This document shows positions 31,157-42,697 of a stretch of 64,000 bases of DNA, in pieces. This DNA is from Fragilaria radians (taxonomy: Eukaryota > Bacillariophyta > Fragilariophyceae > Fragilariales > Fragilariaceae). Position 1 is the stretch's first letter. Each line of letters starts with the position of its first letter. Made by a program: the position numbers and the translations under genes. The stretch spans positions 107,921 to 171,920 of the forward strand of contig CAAAJI010000036.1 of the NCBI GenBank assembly GCA_900642245.1, read 5' to 3'. The notes below the pieces were generated by a model. It was not told the origin of the DNA, searched no databases, and saw only the letters and a list, made by a program, of their open reading frames with translations.

Positions 31157-34100
31157 TTAAAGACGGTCACATTCCCAAGTTGTTGGAGAAGGTTTGAGAT
31201 TAAAGCCAGATGCTTTTTTCTTCCCTCCTGATATTTGTTTCACCAGTGTTTTGAACCGTCTCCAGCCTTCCATGTTATCCTTAACTGCAATTTCTGTAGC
31301 CTTTTGCAAAAAGTCATCTTGTTGAGCCTGCTTCATGGTTTCAAAAATACGACCAGCCAGTAACGAGCCAGGTTGGACTGAACCAAGTGTGGTACCTCCA
31401 GAGGAAAGTCTAACAATCATGGATGCACGGAGGACGGTTTGAAAGATTTTGGAATCCTTACCACATCCTCGATAAAAGGCAGCATATGTTGCGGGGACGC
31501 ATTCTACGGCCCAAGGTGGGAGGCCTCCTGCAGCAGCCCTTAAAAGTCCTGCTCCAAGAATCGCCATCCCCCTCAGAATTGCATCGTCTTCCATTAATAA
31601 ATCAACCTTGACCACATTTTGCAAATCACTTGCAATTTGACGTAATTGATCCGGACCAAGTTCAAATGTTTTCTCGAAAAATTCCATAGCAGCTAAACTA
31701 TGTGCTCCGTCCATTGACATTCCAAAATCATGAAGACGTTTTGAAGGGTCTATTTCTAGGGAGGGATACAAGATGAGAATTATTGCGGCACAAGATGTTT
31801 CGGTAATGAGTTTATTTCGCAAAGAAATATGCTCCTGGAACTTCTCGGTCAAAGAGATGTCTACGTTAGTGAGAGAAATGAGGGCTTTAAACCATGCTTC
31901 ACAAAGCGCAGGTCGTGCATCAACAAATGTTGGATTTGTTGGTCTTGGGCATTGATGAATCAGAGCCTCAAGGACGGGTCCGCTGCACTCGACTAGGGCC
32001 TGCAGATAACAAAGTGGAATACTTGTCTTCCCTTGAGCTGACTCGGCGATGACATGTAAAAATGCACCAGCAGCCAGATTCTCAGATGAAACAATCTGCT
32101 CCACAAAGATGGAGCTTTCGGAAGCCGGTCCTTGTTGGCATGCATGAATAATTGATTTACATTCGGAAATTATTAATGCGATAAGATAATTTAAAGATTC
32201 ATGACATAGATCTGGATTGGCAGCGTTCTTAAAAAGTCGTGTAAGCGCTCCACGAAAACGTCCCCACTATTTTCAAGGGTAAGTTCGAACGAATGATGAG
32301 AGTCCAAAGCACATCAATTGGAAGCTTACCTGCAGCAGAGTCAGCTTGTCACAATCCCTTTTTAGAATAGCACTCTCGTAGCCAAATACACAGGCGCGTA
32401 TGAGCGTATTTATACAATCTGATATTAATGGCTCGCTCGAGGTAAACAAGCTTGATATCAAAGAAGACGAAAAGGAAGCTATATCATACGCCTCCTCACA
32501 TATATCATTCATGATAGAGGCATTCACCTCCCGCATGCCGTGTCTGACTATTTTTTCACAAGAAGTATGAAATAGTTGATGTAACTTCTTATTGGCTAGG
32601 AAACCACAAGTTTCTGCCAGCTCAGGGTCGCTAAGTGCAACCACAGTAAAGCGAGATATAGTCTCTAACAAGATTCGCCTTGTTCGGGGTGTCACTCCTT
32701 TGCCATGGTGAATTCCTGGTCCTCTTTCAATTTCTATTTGTTTGAGAGTGTCATGGAGATGACACAGGTCCAGTAAGAATGTCTTTCCATTTTCGTGTCC
32801 AAGACGTACAACGCGAGTTGCAAGTTCTTCTCCTTCTGTGGAGAATCGCATAAAGACGAGGATTCCTACGTGGTCCTCGCCACCTGGACTTCGGAACGCA
32901 CCACGAATATCAAACTGACATTGATCAAGAGTAGATTCCACGGCGAGTTCGGGAATGTGAACCACCGATAATGCAGCTGCCTGTAAGATGCTCTGTATAG
33001 TATCATTCCACTCTGTTGGGAGCCCTTGTGCATGGTTGCAAAAAAGAGAAAAGACAGGACATAACGATGCCACACCCAGGTTAAACAGTCTAGAGATTGC
33101 AAACACTTGACTTGTCTGTAGTGTGGGTAAAGCTTCAATCAACTTACTTGCGATGACGGAAAATCCTTGTAAGGTGAGCACAAAAGATTCCATCGCGTAA
33201 GGGAATGGTAACTCATTTCGCACGTATGATTCAACCAATATAAAGAGTGGTTTTGCCAAAGCGGAAAGGGCATGTACTGCTGTCTCACGAGGAAGGCCAT
33301 TTGGAGTGCTTTGATTTAGGATGCAATCCACACAAGTTTTCACTATAGCATTAAGAACTCGGATAGAAGACTCTTCTGGTGCACCCGAGTAAATATCTTC
33401 TCCTCCAGTTACGACTCGGATGAGATCTCGGACATCATTGCGTTCAATTTCGATTTCATCTTCATTATTTTCAGCCAAATTTTCGAAATAGTCAGTCGGA
33501 TAACCACAAGAGTTTGCAAGTCTCATGGTAGAATGAAATAAATGTTCGATCATCACTGCTTGAAGTGGGCTGTTCACCTCGTCCTTCATGTATGCGTGTA
33601 AGTTGCAAAGTGGCTCAAAGGTTTGTCCACGAATATCCCGATGTGAATGGGAGCAGAGGCTTTGAAACGCAGCCATAATAGATTGAACAACATTGAGAGA
33701 GTTCGGTGGGTATGTAATCCAATGTGGTAAGCAAGCGTTAGCACAAGCACAAAGACAAATGTATCCCTGAGGTGAGGCGAAGATGATACTGTGTAAATCC
33801 ATCCATAAGGTCGTGACCGTCTTGCAAGCCACATCGCCGCGGTAGTGGAATTCAGCTGTGGCTTCGTGTCGTTTAACTTCAGTCGAGACATCCTGTAATA
33901 TTTCTTTATGACGTTTCTTCGACTTGGAGGATTGTTTTTTCTTCGAAGTTTGTGTTGCAGGTGTATCGATTCCAAGGGAAAAACAAAGAATTTGATCTGG
34001 TGTCTTGGTCGCCCCTTCAAAAATAGCAACCAAATATGCCATCGCATATGGTTGTGCTATTTCGGATCGGACAATATGCAAAGAAGGTTCGACAAATCCT

Positions 34101-35158
34101 TCCCAGGGCAGTGGCAGATATTTTGCCCATCGTTCTAATGTCCATAATAGAATTGCGGCATTAGTCACGTTAGTAGACAAGGCCTTCCAAAGAAGATAAA
34201 CACCAGTTTCTGGATTTCGAAGTTCTTCGTGAGCTGCTGCAAGACAACGTGGATCTATGGATATTCTCCCAGTGGCTCCCCCAGGGGTTGATAAAATGGT
34301 ATCAGGGATGGATCCAAGACATGCACCCGCACAGGGTAGAAAGAATAATTCGACGGATTGTTGTGGCCATATCTGTGAAACAGTGTGAAGCGCTTGAAGT
34401 ACCGCTTGGACTATTGGTGTTGAAGACGCTGGTAAACCTTGTGCCATACTTTGGGGTGTATAACGTAAACGAAGTGTTATGGCAGCCATAGAGGCACCCA
34501 AAGTTGAAAGAAGTGGCATTGTATGATCGTGCATTGGGAATGAATAATGACATGCTAACCATGCTATTGTAAGAAGTGCCAATTCACATTTGCCTCGTTC
34601 TTCTTCAGGAATTTTATTGCTCGGGACGCTGAAAGATAGAGAAGTTTCCATGTGATGTTGAAGGATATTTCCAAGACTTGGATTGATCGCATGAATCCAT
34701 TTCTGATATTGAACCATCGTATAACCTTCATGATATACCCCTGGAGAAGATTCAATTTCGATATCGATTGCCTCTGACATTTTGGAACGCCTTAATCTGT
34801 GAATTAATGTTTGAGCACAAAATAATCGCTCGGAGAAGTGTGTATCTGGATGAAATAAAACCATCAAGGACGCAAGCCAAGAAGATCCCCATACTATAGG
34901 TCCCTCATCTGATTGAAGATCATGAAGATCGGCGTTTTCCTCAACTTTACCTCCACCTCGTTTGGCTAAATCCAATTGCCTCTGTTGGATCGATTGAAGC
35001 TTTCGACGTACATTGCGAGATTGAAAATCCATCAAGAAAGAATGGGCATCATGGGATGATGATAACGAGGAATTATTCTTTTGCAATCCAGTGGGTAGCC
35101 CATACAATAACGCTAGGGCATGTCGTAGATCCTCAAAGAGGCAAGGAACATTTGTCAT
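31157..35158 (-). CDS. Importin-beta superfamily nuclear transport receptor (transportin-3/importin-13-like)
   Basis: Two exons on the minus strand: 35158-32330 and 32266-31157, joined across a 63-bp phase-0 intron (GTAAGC...ATAG). The splice turns two open frames into one protein of 1312 residues; the frame upstream of ATG 35158 reaches only a TTG. The sequence is entirely helical HEAT-like repeats. The N-terminus (LFEDLRHALALLYGLP, then HSFLMDFQSRNVRRKL and SERLFCAQTLIHRLRR) matches the start of importin-beta family receptors that bind Ran-GTP and carry cargo through nuclear pores. A basic stretch around residues 412-423 (SKKKQSSKSKKR) is a possible loop. At 1312 residues it is longer than importin-13/transportin-3 (about 920-960), so subfamily assignment is tentative. 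Confidence 0.75.
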
Positions 35159-36404
35159 CAGAACCAATGGATGCTTAAATTTTTGTGTTAGAGGTATAAA
35201 ATGTTGGCTGATCCTTCAATTTTGCAATTGTTGTGATACGGTAAAAACGTGGATGTGATGTGGAAAACCTAAGACCACTACACCTTACACGTACTGACTT
35301 TTTGCACAAAGAATAGACACTTTACTGTCTGATATTTTTTCCTTTGGAGTTAGCATTTCAAATCCACCAAAGCTTGCGAAAGAAGTTCATAAAAGGCAAT
35401 TAATTGAAAGTTGGCACTTTACCCTTAGGAAATAGTTTAAAGTGTGTCCGAGTGAAAGTCATGAAAGTTTTGCAGTGTCCCTGATTTCTGAGGCCATTTC
35501 TATACCTCCATTTTCAATGGAGATTTCAGTAAGCTGCTTTCTAAAGTTTCAGCTGTGTCATGCATGTTATGGTGCGTAGCAGTATCAGCCAAGCATGTTG
35601 TTGGATTGCTAAGTGAAAGTTGATATTCTTTGTAATAAAGAGCCAGCAATTTCTAAGTTATGATGAGCTCCAAATATCCTGTTTGACTGATAAAAGCCCC
35701 TTAGGGATTGCACTCCTTCCTTGACAGGCTGTAAATATCTTGTTTCACTCCCATTGTTTCCAAGCATATGCCCAATGCCATACCCTAATCCACGGTCTCT
35801 TTCATCATCTCTGCCATCTTGCCCTAAAAAATCTATCTCACGCAATTGTTTGAAGAACAATGCAAGCATATCAGATTTCCTGTAGCAGAGCAAAAGAAAG
35901 ACACATTTTAGGAACCTTTGAATAGGTAAAAGGTTGATAAATGCCACTTATAATTGTTCGTCAGAGCAATTGAATGGTAGGCAATATTGTATCATCCAAT
36001 GGCGTAAAGCTAGGTGAGCATTCTCGAGGTAGACATGCGGACTAGATTGACTTGTATGTATTAACGAAGGGAATAAAGTTCGCATTGAATCATTTCCAAA
36101 TTGTTCAATGCTTTAGCGAGGATTGCGATACAATTTTAAAGAATTCTTGATGCTACAAAACTGCTGCACGTGTATGGCATGATTCTAATGCTAGGCTGAC
36201 TACTTGCATAAAATTCAAGCTTTTGCCATCTCACTTAACGATGTTTCTAATACCACTTATACTCATGCCAAAGAAATTCTGTCATGTTGTAGGAATTAAA
36301 GTAGATAGATTGCCTAGATTCTGATGTCTATCTCATCCATACTCAATTTCCTTACTGATATCAAACGCAGATACTTCTTTCAATCTCCCATCGTATCTTG
36401 TAAG
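35159..36404. other. Intergenic, one unassigned open frame
   Basis: Upstream flank of the transport-receptor gene and downstream flank of the ankyrin gene. A minus-strand open frame at 35609-35947 (GTG start; ATG-initiated part from LALFFKQLREIDFLGQDGRD onward) has a charged central section but no known domain, so I do not call it a gene. Confidence 0.4.
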
Positions 36405-37109
36405 TTATAAGTCTTCGTGTACACGCCTTCGCTTTCTTTTCATCTTGAAGGTTTTCGCCCCAAATTCTAGTAGGACATCTTTCACGTTGTCAAAGTCCGC
36501 GTACTCCTCCATACAAGTGGCCCCAGATTCCAACGATCTGACGTCTGGATCAACTCCAATTTCCAGCAGAAGGCGTGTCGCTGCTGCATGACCCCAAGTT
36601 TTCCCAGCACAAGCATAATGCAAGTAATGATACTTGGCGCCAATCGAATTGTTAATTAAATCAACTCCTTTTTCATAGCAAAGCCGTACAATGTCAACTA
36701 TACCTTCAAAACAAGCGATTTGACAGGAATTCCACCCTTCGGACTCTGTTTTCAAAAGGGAGCCTCCGCGGTCTGCAAGCAATCTAACTGACTTGGTAAA
36801 ATTCCTGGCTAAGCACGCTATGATAACAGGGGTTTTCGAATTATAATGAATGACATCAGGATAGGCGCCTAAACGAAGTTCCTTCTCAACGATGTCAACA
36901 GGATCTTCTTTCGTGGCTTTATCTATACATACTCGATAGAGACGACCCGATGGAGTATCTTCGTCGGGAGAGCAGTGAAAGTAGTCTGGATCATTCATAT
37001 CCACCGGCAAGTAACCATCGTTATCCTGGAGGATATTTTCGTTGATAGTCTCCGAGCATACTTTTCCGAAGAGGACAAAGACAGCGAATAGTAAGTTACG
37101 GACATACAT
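36405..37109 (-). CDS. Secreted or lumenal ankyrin-repeat protein
   Basis: 234 residues from ATG 37109; the frame reaches a TTG at 37121. The N-terminus is a signal peptide (MYVRNLLFAVFVLFGKVCSE), probably cut after about residue 20. Three to four ankyrin repeats follow: PDVIHYNSKTPVIIACLARN, LLKTESEGWNSCQIACFEGI, YHYLHYACAGKTWGHAAATR and DPDVRSLESGATCMEEYADF. The C-terminus is a basic tail (KMKRKRRRVHEDL). Ankyrin repeats are usually cytosolic, so a signal peptide is unusual; ER-lumenal or secreted ankyrin proteins do occur in stramenopiles. The basic tail might act in retention. The function is unknown. Confidence 0.83.
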   Translation of the reverse strand: MYVRNLLFAVFVLFGKVCSETINENILQDNDGYLPVDMNDPDYFHCSPDEDTPSGRLYRVCIDKATKEDPVDIVEKELRLGAYPDVIHYNSKTPVIIACLARNFTKSVRLLADRGGSLLKTESEGWNSCQIACFEGIVDIVRLCYEKGVDLINNSIGAKYHYLHYACAGKTWGHAAATRLLLEIGVDPDVRSLESGATCMEEYADFDNVKDVLLEFGAKTFKMKRKRRRVHEDL

Positions 37110-38426
37110 GCTCCCTTTCAAGACAATATCTAATCATAGAAAAATGAGCAACCCAATTCGGGGTGCTCGTTTGGAATTGATGGAATCTAACGAATCTTCA
37201 GAACTATTTATATCGATTCTTAGGGCAAAACCTATGTTTAACCCTAATGCACTTTATTTGGTGTCATCTGAGGAAAAACGCGACGTGTTCGCAAATTGGT
37301 GGTTGATGCCCTTAAACAAAATAAAAGATGACGTCAAGTATGAAGTTTAATTGGTTTTATCCATGTGAAGCAGCACATCAGTAGGCGTGCTTTCTTTATA
37401 TTTTCCAGCTCCTTGCTCTTCCAAAAGATTTATTGATGTTTTGGATCAGGTCAAGGCTCAAAGCAGAAAAAGGAATTGGTAGCATCACACATTCATGTAT
37501 TTGATGGATACTTTTTCAAACTATGGAAAATTTGGAAAGCATCTGAGTCACCAATGACAGAAAAATAGGACAAGAACTATGTTTGCACTGGATTAGAAAC
37601 TCCTGCAAAAAATGTTACCATTTACGAGTCCTATTGCTAGCAAAGGGGAAAAATAATTTTGCTCGAGGCGAAAAGAGCACTAAATCATAGTATGAAAGCA
37701 ATTTAACTATACTTTGTAGGTGTTAACTCAGAATTTATGGCACTAGTGTATGCCCTTTTTGTCACTGGGTTGGTCTGTTATGTAGTCAACCTTAGTTTAA
37801 CTTAAAACCTTAATTTTGCTTTAATTCATTTTCAATGGTTATTTGTGTCATCTAGAATTGACTTGCTCACTTTTTTAATCGGAACACTAAGCATGACTAT
37901 TGAAGTGATGCTTATCATTTAGCAAGGTGCCAGAATTAGATGATCTTTCCAGGAACACTTTAGCTAAGAAATTGAAAATGATGACACCTTCCATGCATTG
38001 GAATTCGATTTTCTTGCTCAGTTGTACACTTCGCATGACCTAATTGGCAATTGGATCAAGCAATACCTAATTTATTCACTGAAAGAAACGAGAGAGGTCG
38101 AAAGATGATTTAACTCACAGGAATGTCAAACTTTTGTCTAATTGATAATATGAACCGAATTCCAAAGCAATCTACCTTTGTAAAAGCTTTTGATAAAAGA
38201 GAAATGGCTTGGCATCGATATTGTGAGATATCATCGTTACCGTCCAATACAGAGGACAATATACTCATCTAGTGTTGGCATTCAAAAGGAATTGATTCAT
38301 GGGTATCATCAGAATATGTCTACGCCATTTGAAAGATTTGATTAACACGTTTACCGTATCTAGATTTACCACTAATTTCCTAATCCATAGTTGAGATTAC
38401 CACTCTGGTGTGATGACCTAGAAAGA
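37110..38426. other. Intergenic, no gene assigned
   Basis: 1.3 kb between the ankyrin gene start and the COG6 gene end. A plus-strand open frame starting at ATG 37144 (about 68 codons) lies only 34 bp from the ankyrin ATG and has no known motif; it may simply be promoter sequence. Otherwise AT-rich with no repeat or RNA gene seen. Confidence 0.4.
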
Positions 38427-40643
38427 TTAACCAGCAAACAAGGATTTTACTTGGTCTGGTGTATGGCCGAGAAAAGTCGTATCACTATACCCACCTTTAT
38501 CACTTAGGATAGCGTTGTATAGTTCTTCGTAGACATTTACGACACTCATGGCAATTTTATGCCGTGCCAACTTCCTTAAGACTGGATCCTTGATGTTCTC
38601 AAAATTAGGAAGGGGAGGCGAATAAAGAGATGCGTAAAATTCCTTCATCGCCAAATCCATATCATCCACATTCAAACCCGGATGTGTTGCCATTGTGATC
38701 CCATCAAATGGCGGTAGGTTACGCCATGCTGTAATCACTTGTCCCAGACCACAAATTTCCAATACCTCTTTCGTCTCTGATTGGATCAAATCATCAATTA
38801 AGGATTGTTCAGCTTCAGATATACGGCCATCAAGCTGAGATGCAATGGTTGTGGAAAGGCCGGCTTTCTTAGCATGAACCAGTGATCTTTTGAGAGTAAC
38901 TGAATCATCAAGTGTCTTGCACAAGGCAATAGAAGTTCCCAATAAGGTTTCAACAAGAAATTCCATTCCTAGGGATGTTTCGAATTCCAAAGGACAGTGC
39001 ACATCGGAAACAAATCCAGGAGATGTCATTCGAACGTGTGAAAGTTGTTCAATCATGCTTTGAACCAAAGTAGCCTCTGTGTTACCCGAGAGAAGTGCCA
39101 GAGACTCTAATATTGCACTGTAAACTTTCAGAGACGCCACAAAAGCATTAGTAGCCTCTTGTAAACACTCTGTTATGGACGTAATGAGGGGATTTTCCTG
39201 TGAATTTTCCGATTTATTTCCGAGCTTCCCAATTGTCTTTTGAGTCGCGGCTCGGTAGAACAAAAGTAGGCCACAAATACTGTATAAAGAGGAAACCCGA
39301 GATCTAGCAACCACGTCTTCCTCCTCTTCTTCCACACCATCCGCATCGTCACCTTCGTCATCAGGTCTTCTAGCTAAGGATGCAATAACTTGCAGTACTC
39401 TCGCTTTGAGTGGACGTGCTAATCCACTCATGGCGTGATAGAGCATATCTGCGGCTGTCATGGTCATCGTACTATCAACCTCAAGAAATTCGTCAACTTG
39501 AACAACAAGTCCCTGTGCGACATCTGATTCCACAGAGCAGCTCTGAAAGCAAAATGCTAACATATCTCCGACATATGTTATTGGATCATGTGCCTTCAAT
39601 TCAATTGGTGAGCGTCCGCTGTAACCGGCCGTGAGCGCCAACAAAAATCTTCTAGTCTCTTCGGCACGACGAGAGGAGGCAATAAGTTCAAGTGTATGGG
39701 AATAAAATGCAGGAACATGATAGAGAACTTTGAGAGATCTTTTCACAAATGGATGTGATAGAGCTTCATCAAGAGCATCAGAATCCACAAGATCCTGCGT
39801 ATTTGCCACAGCACCGCTAGACGTTGGAACATGCGTGACAGAATTTAGGTGCAAATACTTTTGAAGCCAATGGTACAAACGTTCATAGGCACGTTCTTGC
39901 TTGATGGAAAGCGACTCCATCATTCTTATTGCCGATGTTGCACCGAAACGTTGATGAGAATCCTCACCAAAGAGTTCAGAAACAGAGGAAGTTGTATTCC
40001 CAAACGATGTAGTCATATCTTGACGAATTTCTTTGACTCGATCTAATGCATCTAAGAATTGCATTCCTGCATTATTTTCTTCTTCTATATCCTCAAAGTT
40101 GTATTGATCTAAAAGATCCGAATCATGTTCTGAAAGATCGAATTTTTCGAGAAATGCAGCCACAGTGTCTGCACGTTGAGCCGCCAAATCTCTTTCCACA
40201 AATGCATCTGCGATCATTGCTGCAAGCTGCTGCTCCTTTCCCAACGAATCCTCCGAAGATAAATGAAGGTGGTCTGGCATTTTCATGGTAGAATCAGAAG
40301 AAATTGGTTCGACAGAGACGGATGTTTGGGAGGAAACAACACTGCAATTAATGGCATCATGGACTTGACGTGCAATATTTGCAGTTTCTGTGACTCCAGT
40401 ACGAAGAGATGCAACAATTGTAACTAATGCCTTAAGTTCTTCTTGCAATAAAATAGCTTGTTGGAGAGCATCTTGCTCAATGGCAACTCGAACTGATCGT
40501 GAATCCATACTTTCCGACGGCAAATGTGATAGAGCTTCCAATGCAGCCTTCATGGCGGGAGTGTCTGTACGAACTTCCAAGGCTCGCGTCACTTTGTCGG
40601 ATAAAATTGATGACCCCATTGCATCCGATGAAGAAAATGACAT
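38427..40643 (-). CDS. COG6: Conserved oligomeric Golgi complex subunit 6
   Basis: 738 residues from ATG 40643 (frame open to TTG 40682), intronless. COG6 belongs to lobe B of the COG tethering complex, which captures retrograde vesicles at the Golgi and keeps glycosyltransferases in place. The N-terminal RALEVRTDTPAMKAALEALS, followed by a coiled-coil region, matches the COG6 start, as does the middle motif MESLSIKQERAYERLYHWLQ and then a helical-bundle C-terminal half (HPFVKRSLKVLYHVPAFYSH and LDDSVTLKRSLVHAKKAG). Length fits the family (about 650-750). An acidic insertion at about residues 436-452 (DDEGDDADGVEEEEEDVV) is probably a disordered loop specific to this lineage. Confidence 0.86.
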   Translation of the reverse strand: MSFSSSDAMGSSILSDKVTRALEVRTDTPAMKAALEALSHLPSESMDSRSVRVAIEQDALQQAILLQEELKALVTIVASLRTGVTETANIARQVHDAINCSVVSSQTSVSVEPISSDSTMKMPDHLHLSSEDSLGKEQQLAAMIADAFVERDLAAQRADTVAAFLEKFDLSEHDSDLLDQYNFEDIEEENNAGMQFLDALDRVKEIRQDMTTSFGNTTSSVSELFGEDSHQRFGATSAIRMMESLSIKQERAYERLYHWLQKYLHLNSVTHVPTSSGAVANTQDLVDSDALDEALSHPFVKRSLKVLYHVPAFYSHTLELIASSRRAEETRRFLLALTAGYSGRSPIELKAHDPITYVGDMLAFCFQSCSVESDVAQGLVVQVDEFLEVDSTMTMTAADMLYHAMSGLARPLKARVLQVIASLARRPDDEGDDADGVEEEEEDVVARSRVSSLYSICGLLLFYRAATQKTIGKLGNKSENSQENPLITSITECLQEATNAFVASLKVYSAILESLALLSGNTEATLVQSMIEQLSHVRMTSPGFVSDVHCPLEFETSLGMEFLVETLLGTSIALCKTLDDSVTLKRSLVHAKKAGLSTTIASQLDGRISEAEQSLIDDLIQSETKEVLEICGLGQVITAWRNLPPFDGITMATHPGLNVDDMDLAMKEFYASLYSPPLPNFENIKDPVLRKLARHKIAMSVVNVYEELYNAILSDKGGYSDTTFLGHTPDQVKSLFAG

Positions 40644-41129
40644 GATTCCTTTGGTACTTTCTTCTTTCAACTGGATTGACAATGTGATGTATAGGTTAAA
40701 AGTAGAGGGTAATGAAGAGAGATTTGGAAAGGGTTTGGATTAATAACATAGGCAAACCGCACTACAGATTCGTAAAATGCCTCTGATCCAGAAATAGTGC
40801 ATAAACGAAATAAAATATTACAAAAATGATAACAGATTCATTCTATCCTCGCACCCTTTCTTTATTTCAATGATTGGAAACTATAGGCATCTTTTTAGAA
40901 TCAATTCTTACCATTGAACCATCATGCAAGTTTTCTTATTTTACTCCATGTCGAGAATCCATGATGTGAAACAATTATCACTACTAGAATCATTTGCATA
41001 TCTTATCTTCCATTTTCTTTGTACAATATGGTTACAAAAAGTAATCAAGTACCAGTGTAGACTGACTGACCGACCGACCTTTTTGCTTTCAAAAAAGTTT
41101 TCCAACATCAACATCAGTGTCAAGCACCC
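40644..41129. other. Divergent intergenic region between COG6 and methyltransferase
   Basis: About 490 bp shared upstream region of two divergent genes. Small open frames on both strands have no recognisable content. Likely carries both promoters; no specific element identified. Confidence 0.4.
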
Positions 41130-42217
41130 ATGGCTCATGGTAAATTTACAATGGAAACACTTGCACAGGCTATGGCCCCATCGAAGATAGTTCTTGATTC
41201 CTTTGTCGGGCAAAATTCACTGAATTCTCAGCATGAATTTGGGGTTACGATTCAAAACCTTTGGAATATGTTCGGTCCATCAAAGCGGTATCTTCGAGGA
41301 CTGTTGCAAAAATACATTCGAATGGTAGAAGCAGAAGGTCATACGATTGAAGATGACGAGTTAATAGCAATTATTATTCACTGTAATCAAATAAAAGATA
41401 TCTACCCGGACCCTTCTGAGAGTTGCTATTTGAACTTTCGTGTAACGACGAACCGCCAAACCAAAGACAATGATTCATTGCGCTTACGCATCTTCCCTCA
41501 ACACAATGATGTTTCGCTACGGCTTTGGGAGGCAGGCGCAGTTCTGGCAGAATACTTTCTTAAGTATCCACAACACATTTCTGGAAAAGCGATTCTTGAG
41601 ATAGGTGCCGGAGTGGGCCTGACAGGTCTAGTTGCGGCAAGTTATTGCGGTGCTAGGAAAGTCGTCATGACTGACTATTCCTCCGATTGTCTCTTAAATT
41701 TGCATCATAACATTCATATCAATGGAGTACAAGATTCTACTCACATTTCCCAGGTAGGTTGAATTTCATTCCATAAAACACAGTTATCGCGTTTTGGAAG
41801 CGTTATCTCTTAGTTCAGCGTCTGCAGGCATATCTAGATTGGGAAGTCTTTCTGTTAGATGACCCACAAAAAACTGAGACTATGCGGTCCATACTCAAAT
41901 TTTTCGACGATGAAGCTGACGTACTTATTGCTGCCGATGTTGCATATGATACGGCTTTGGTTCCGTTGCTTGCAAAATTGGTGAAACGATTTCTGAATAT
42001 GCGAGGAGGACGTCAAGTAATATTTGCAACGACGTTGAGAAATCAAAGTACATTTCAATTGTTTGAAGACCAATTGAAGTATCATAGTATCAAAAACAAG
42101 TACGAGCATACATCCGTAATTGATGAATTGCCCATTGTTTTTCCAATATCCTTTCTACAACCAAGATCAGATACTCGGATTTGTAGCATGATCCTTGATA
42201 ACATTAATGACTCTTAA
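41130..42217 (+). CDS. Class I SAM-dependent protein methyltransferase, EEF2KMT/FAM86-like
   Basis: Two exons, 41130-41753 and 41828-42217, joined across a 74-bp phase-0 intron (GTAGGT...CTGCAG), give 337 residues. An alternative acceptor at 41818 would add three residues. The SAM-binding motif I is ILEIGAGVGLTGLVAASYCG, motif II/III follow in VVMTDYSSDCLLNLHHNI, and the post-splice sequence AYLDWEVFLLDD continues with the Asp-containing motif IAADVAYDTALVPLLAKL, typical of METTL21/FAM86 protein-lysine methyltransferases. The N-terminal 110 residues (GPSKRYLRGLLQKYIRMVEA and DIYPDPSESCYLNF) resemble the FAM86 region. The human relative trimethylates a lysine on elongation factor 2; whether this does is inference. 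The tail of the gene is duplicated, see 42170. Confidence 0.83.
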
Positions 42218-42411
42218 CAACTTGCAGCTAGATCGTTTGCCGTTTTGACGATGACTTTAAATCGAATATGAGAGTTCCTTTGATGGATCTGATACTCGGA
42301 TTTGTGACATGGTACTTGATAACATTAATGACTCTTAACGACTTGCAATTTAATCGTTTGATCTTTTGGCGATGATTCCAATCGAGTCTGAGAGTTCCAT
42401 TGAAGGTTAAT
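42170..42411. repeat. 121-bp tandem duplication of a gene's 3' end
   Basis: Units at 42170-42290 and 42291-about 42411 share GATACTCGGATTTG, then the stretch TTGATAACATTAATGACTCT and stop. Copy 1 encodes the last residues of the methyltransferase (DTRICSMILDNINDS, stop). Copy 2 would encode DTRICDMVLDNINDS, stop: mostly synonymous or conservative differences but not translated in the current gene, because copy 1 has the stop. Confidence 0.92.
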
Positions 42412-42697
42412 TATCAGATTTACTTATTTTCTTTTTCATCACTAATTCCAGTACTAGTGGAATATCTAGCAACAAGACTTTCCCATCTTCTTTAACAAAC
42501 TACACGGTATCACTACTGAGGAAATGGAAACAAACGCATTGACGAATAACTTAAAATGGAGAAAACCATCTCGATAATTTGTAAGCTAGGGTTTTGAATT
42601 GTAAAGGAATCATCGAGCTAAAATGCTTCTTTGTTATATAAGTTAAGTACAAATGTGCAATGAAAATCAAGGACCTAAAATGCTTGAAACATTCTTC
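42412..42697. other. Convergent intergenic spacer
   Basis: Lies between the duplicated 3' end and the stop of the dioxygenase gene on the opposite strand. Nothing recognisable. Confidence 0.4.

Noticed and set aside
35609..35947. 112-codon minus-strand open frame
   Set aside because: It starts at GTG, has no domain and no neighbours suggesting a gene. Kept only as part of the intergenic note.
37144..37350. Small plus-strand open frame of about 68 codons
   Set aside because: Only 34 bp from the ankyrin gene start and without recognisable content; more likely promoter sequence.
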